Assembly (NCBI RefSeq): GCF_021917145.1 | Contig: NC_061068.1 | Location: 12,551,924-12,615,923, forward strand | DNA: 64,000 nt | Direction: 5' to 3' | From: Hypomesus transpacificus | Taxonomy: Eukaryota > Chordata > Actinopteri > Osmeriformes > Osmeridae | In this document: one piece after another, positions 59,579 through 64,000 of the stretch | Layout of the letters: every line of letters starts with the position of its first letter | How positions within the stretch are numbered: the stretch's first letter is position 1 | The notes under the pieces: model-generated | Database searches by the model: none | What the model saw: the letters and a program-made list of their open reading frames with translations, nothing else | What the model was told of the DNA's origin: nothing | Position numbers and translations under genes: made by a program

Positions 59579-61010
59579 CAGTTTTTTTCAATCTCTAAGA
59601 AGCGCTTACCCATACTTCGGATACTTTTTCTAAACTCTTAACACAATTAGCACAGCATCAGTCTTTTTTGGCCATACAATTCACATATTTCATGTCTTTT
59701 TCACACAATATGCTGTCAGTGAAGACACCACACAACGCTTCCACAACATTTCCACAACGCTTACATTTTCTTAACAGACAAGCTATACCGCCCAACAAAC
59801 TGATGGATTGTTTGTGTAGTATTTACAAATGTTAACACACAACATCCCACAATAGCAAAAACAATTATCCAAACCTTAGATACAGTATAAAAACATCTGC
59901 TTCTGCAATGATATTAGTTCAAAAATAACATATCTCAGCAACAAACCAAAAAAAGGCAATTGAAAAATGGACACACAGCTGATTTATGTTGTGTAAAGTG
60001 GGCCAACCACAGCTGATTCCAGTGTAGCTTAGACTCAGAGGCAGGGGTTATTTCCTTCAATTACTATAAAAGAAGGACTTTGAGGAGAGATGTTGTTGGA
60101 TTTAGGAAACAGAAACAGACAAATACAAACACTGTAATGTTTGGACGAGGAAGAGCAAGGGGCCCAGGGAGATTCGAGCAGGCCCAGTGACAGATGGAGG
60201 GAGAGGTGCAGGTACAGTGAGAGGAGCAGGGCTGGGGATAAGACCAGGCCCAATTAGAGGGCAAGGTAGAGGTGTAAGAATGCATGGTGGTGGCATTCCA
60301 AGGGCTGCAAGAACAGTAGTCAGTGATGAACTTCGTACGGTCTTTCATTACTGTAAGAGAGGCTGGTGAAAGAGTGCAACCCAAGTTGAGGCGGTCAATG
60401 GTTGCCTCCATTATACGCATCTTTCAACAAACCAATATTTAGTTCACTGTAAGCATTACTGTAAAACTTTTTCTGTTCTATTACTGTATACTGTGTTTCT
60501 ACTGTACTTCCTTTACGTAGTAAACAGTAAGAAAAAAAAGAACAGATTTGCTTTTTACTGAAATGTGTTTGAATGTGAACATTATTATATATGTGGACAT
60601 ACAGTTCCCAACCAAGAAATTTAGTGTAAAAGGTGGATTGCATGTTTTCAATGCAAATACCTGAAACATAAGTCTATGCCGTTTTTATAATGTCAACAAT
60701 AGCCAGTATTTTGAAACCTGGTGTACTTTGATTGACTGCATGTACCTTGTGAAGTGAAAACAAGTGTTATTCTTTGACAGAATATTTTCATTTTGAGTCA
60801 GATTTCCAGTGTTTTGGTAAAGTCAGTGTGTGCAGAGAAACATGTGTTCTGTCTTGAAATGGAGAGTTAGTATATATTTAACAAAATGTGTTTTTGAGAA
60901 GAAAATTATCCATTTGGCCAATTGTGTTTTGTAGGTGTCAGTCTGTGTTAAGAGTTCAGAAAAAGTATCCGAAGTATGGGTAAGCGCTTCTTAGTGATTG
61001 AAAAAAATTG
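59579..61010 (+). mobile_element. Tc1/IS630-like element with 71-bp inverted repeats and a transposase remnant
   Basis: The left end cagtttttttcaatctctaa and the inverse right end match over about 71 bp with about three differences, including agaagcgcttacccatactt. TA flanks both ends. The plus strand holds MFGRGRARGPGRFEQAQ near 60138, then, in another frame, VREAGERVQPKLRRSMVASI at about 60347-60406. The latter is the helix-turn-helix part (EAGxRVQPxLxRSTVASIIR) of fish IS630/Tc1-type transposases. The catalytic domain is missing and frames are broken, so it cannot move on its own. Similar end structure to the element at 19375-21813. Confidence 0.85.
60347..60430 (+). pseudogene. Transposase DNA-binding domain remnant
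   Basis: Reads VREAGERVQPKLRRSMVASI followed by IRIFQQT. It matches the N-terminal HTH of IS630/Tc1-type fish transposases but has no catalytic part. Confidence 0.75.
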
Positions 61011-61014
61011 TAAA

Positions 61015-62560
61015 CTCCCACATTAAAGAAGTAACAACGTAATGCTTCGGCAATGTTAATCCCTACATTAGACATGCATCAACTACACTGATTTGTTGAT
61101 GAGGAAAAACAGAGTCCATTTTGTGGGAAACATCATTGAAAACAGAGTCAGGAAAGATTAGGGATGCTGCTACTTCTGTTAGAGAATATTTTTAAGTAAT
61201 TGAATTCATAATAAAATTCCTTATATTTCTTTTTTCAGGATTTTTTTCTAATGCAAATGTGAACTTGACTTCATACTGGTGTGCTTTCTCATCTCACTGC
61301 ACGGAAATGTTTTTGTATAAAAAGTTTTATATTTGCTATTGAACTTTCAAACCTCTCTCCTATGAATCAGCTCATGTAAAAACAATCAAATATGTATTGT
61401 TTTGTATTTCATTATTAAATATGATTCTATTGGAATTCACTCCTTATTAACATAGCTCACATTTGATGTCTCACAGTTATTCAAAGCCACATTTTTCCAA
61501 AATGTAAAAAATGTCACAAACATCCAAAGGCATAACCCAGTTTTAATACATTTTCTACAACTTTTATTGCATTCTTCACATTTCCCTCATGCCTAACAAA
61601 ATGATTTAGCAATCTAAAGAACGTCTTATATTCTTCCAAATCGACCATATCTAAGTAAAAGGTTCTCTGGTAGAAATGAAGAGAGAACCTGTGATCCCCC
61701 TCTCTCCTCGTTCTCCCTGCTCCCTCTCTCCTCGTCCTCCCTGCTCCCTCTGGCTGGCCTTTTGCCCCGTGAAGATGTGTCACATCGTCTGGGGATCTTC
61801 CTTCCTTACTCAGTCATCTGCGTCCCCGGGGGCACTGGGCATGACAGCGCGTTGACAGCCATCGATTTCAATGTCAGCAGCTTTGCAGCCTCGTCCTGGG
61901 AGAGAGAGAGACGGAGAGAGGGAGAGCGACAGAGAGAGGTGGGGGAGACAGAGAGAGAGAGAGGGAAAGAGAGAGAGACAGACAGTGAGTCAGTCCCCTG
62001 AGAACCAGTTTCAGTGAGAGGAACTTTGACCCCGAGAAATCTCCACTTAGATATGAAGGACTTGTTCTGAAAGGCTGATCCTATGTACTTACCACAACCA
62101 AAACACCAGAAAACCCCTGCTGAATCCCAGCTAATCAGTGGACGTCTGTGACATCATAGCCTTCCAGCCTTCTGGCCATCAGCAAGGCTCCCATGGTGAT
62201 TGCGCAACTCCATGGTCTCTTAGGACACAGGAAGCAGTGTACAGTAGAAGTGTACGGTACGAGCACTTCTTTGATCCTTTGAATTTCTTAGCATCAACAC
62301 GTATCCCAGGGATCGGTTATGTTCACGTTTGTGAGCATGTTGACTACAGGCACTGTCAAACCCAACAGTACTTAACTTCTGCTCCCTCCAAAGTGGCACA
62401 TCTCTATGAGCCCTATCAAAGTTTTATTTCCATTTATGGCGGTGTCATATGTTGTTACGTGCAGCTGAATACCCATTATGTTTGCTCGCAAACTGTTACT
62501 GCTCTCCCAAAGCATCGGCATGCACTGCCTGGTGTGCCGTCTTAGGGATTTGCCCTTCAA
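61015..62560. other. Intergenic, no confirmed gene
   Basis: AT-rich to about 61640; a GA-rich run at 61890-61985. A 135-codon open frame at 62138-62545 (plus) has no recognised domain and no exon context, so it is not called. Confidence 0.45.
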
Positions 62561-62569
62561 ACATTCATG

Positions 62570-62920
62570 AGCCTGTGAGTGTTTGTGGACTTCTGTGTGC
62601 GAATCTGTACTGCATGTGCGTGTCTGTGCAATGGCGTGCACATGTTTGAATATGTGTTTCTGTGTGCGTGTGGGTGAGGATAAATGTAAATGCATATGTG
62701 TTTGTGTACATGAATGTGTGGATGCGTGTGTTTGAAAAGGTGTATGTGAGCTTGAGTGTATAGTGTGTGTGTGTGTTTGCCTTTGTGAATGTGTGTGTGC
62801 ATGTGTGTGCCTTTGCATGAGCCTGTGTGTGAGTGCATGCGTGTGTACATGTGTGTCTGTGCATGTGTGTGTGCCCGTGTGTAGGTGTGGTGCCCGTGTG
62901 TATGTGTGTGTTTATGAGCC
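62570..62920. repeat. GT-rich array
   Basis: About 350 bp of interrupted GT repeats (tgtgtgtg, tgcatgtgtg). Confidence 0.92.
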
Positions 62921-62929
62921 TTAACAGCT

Positions 62930-64000
62930 GCTGCTCCAGGTTTGAGGACCTTTGACTCTAATCAGCATGGTTTAACTCTCCTCCGCTCTCCAGACTAACA
63001 GTACCAGAGGCCTGCCAGCCAGGGGACCAGGAACAGCAGCCTCTGAAGAGCACCTATCTCGGGGCCCCGCCAACCACCAAAAATGATGGCACAAATGTAT
63101 ATAATTACACTTTAGCTAAAGGACATGGACATTTCAAGATACGGAATCTGTATTTACTGCTAGTTTTACTGCAGCATCCATTTCTCTACTTTAACATTTC
63201 TCTATAGCTTCCTGGCAAGTACATACAGTCCTGTAGATAGTCTAGGATCCATCTTCTACATTGTTTCATTAGTAACTAGATGGTTTTTAGTGTACTAATG
63301 TTCAGGTGGAATTTTGGAATGCTGTCTACCATTCACTAGTACAGTAAAATTAAAATGATGGCATATTCATGTTCAACCTTGTCAAGTAATGAAAAGTGTG
63401 ATGCCATGGGTGTAAATAAATCATAAATTGTAAATAAATCATAATAATCCCATATAAGGAGTTCCTGGTTCCTGTGACGGGGCTGGGGCTGGGTTGCGTG
63501 TGTGATGCCTGCTCTGAATGGACACGCTGTTTCAGTTCAGGGAGCATCACGGCCAGATCGAGGCTGAGCTCTGAAACGGTGAGAGACAGCGGGGAAGAGA
63601 AGAGGCTGATCAGGGAGGTGGTGATGGGAGGTGAAGTCACCATGCCCTCAGCAGGGACCACTCTCTTACTGCTCACACACACACACACACACATACACAC
63701 ATAGACCAAAGATGCAAACACACACACACACACCAAAGATGCAAACACACACACACACACACACATTGCCCCCCGGATCACTGTCTGTTTCCAGGCCAGT
63801 ATCCAGAGTGGGTTGCTCACTCATGTTCCAGATATTAAATTACTCATGAAATATTTGCTTGTCCTCCAGGCTCCAGTGCAGCTTGCTCAGAACTCCCCCC
63901 ACTTAACCCCCAACGAAGCTCAGGGAGCAGGCTGGTGTCACCTCTTCACGCAAGGTCAATTTTTCCAATTTGGAGACGAGGCATTACAGGGCGTTTCACT
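62930..64000. other. Window end, no confirmed gene
   Basis: Mostly AT-rich. A GC-richer patch at about 63470-63670 is open on both strands but has no clear splice pair. CA runs lie at 63676-63765. Confidence 0.45.
63676..63765. repeat. CA microsatellites
   Basis: Three CA runs separated by caaagatgcaaa. Confidence 0.95.

Noticed and set aside
61514..61783. Minus-strand frame ending ENVLKLGYAFGCL
   Set aside because: Its start is a short repeat (AGRTRREG) and no homologous family was recognised.
62138..62545. 135-codon plus-strand open frame
   Set aside because: No recognised domain, signal peptide or splice context; length possible by chance in this composition.
63350..63820. Possible minus-strand exon with VVPAEGMVTSPPITTS
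   Set aside because: The plus strand is equally open, no donor fits, and the frame runs on into AT-rich sequence; no known domain.

Overview
The window is nuclear DNA of a ray-finned (teleost) fish. Five multi-exon vertebrate genes with GT-AG introns can be read, separated by AT-rich DNA full of dinucleotide repeats, homopolymer G runs and fish-type repeats. I could not place the species. All gene calls come from reading the translated exons; no database was searched.

Layout. (1) 46-2440, plus strand: the last four coding exons of tissue-nonspecific alkaline phosphatase (alpl), up to a GPI-anchor tail. (2) 2.4-12.4 kb: alpl 3' end, then repeats and no recognisable gene. (3) 13004-18559, minus strand: two tandem three-exon prohormone genes of the guanylin family. 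The 13.0-14.4 kb copy ends in a uroguanylin-type peptide with unusual changes. The 17.6-18.6 kb copy ends in a standard guanylin-type peptide. A decayed LINE tail lies between them. (4) 19.4-31.6 kb: mobile-element territory, including a 2.4-kb Tc1/IS630-like element with a minisatellite inside it and a 295-bp TG...CA element. (5) 33353-35632, plus strand: a two-exon neuromedin-U receptor (nmur1-like). (6) 38087-48591, minus strand: a complete seven-exon lactbl1, a membrane-anchored serine beta-lactamase-like protein of 610 residues. (7) 48.7-64.0 kb: no recognisable gene. It holds long CA/GT and GA tracts, a 352-bp MITE and a 1.4-kb Tc1/IS630-like element that keeps a piece of the transposase DNA-binding region.

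The genes do not form one pathway. Guanylin peptides act on intestinal and renal guanylate cyclase C receptors. Alpl is an ectophosphatase of bone and other tissues. Nmur is a neuropeptide GPCR. Lactbl1 is an orphan hydrolase-like protein. ALPL and LACTBL1 both lie on human 1p36 and GUCA2A/GUCA2B on 1p34, so part of the order looks like old synteny. The most interesting items are the divergent uroguanylin peptide, the in-frame repeat just past the nmur splice donor, the altered third active-site motif of lactbl1, and the two Tc1-like elements. No new defence or biosynthetic system was seen.
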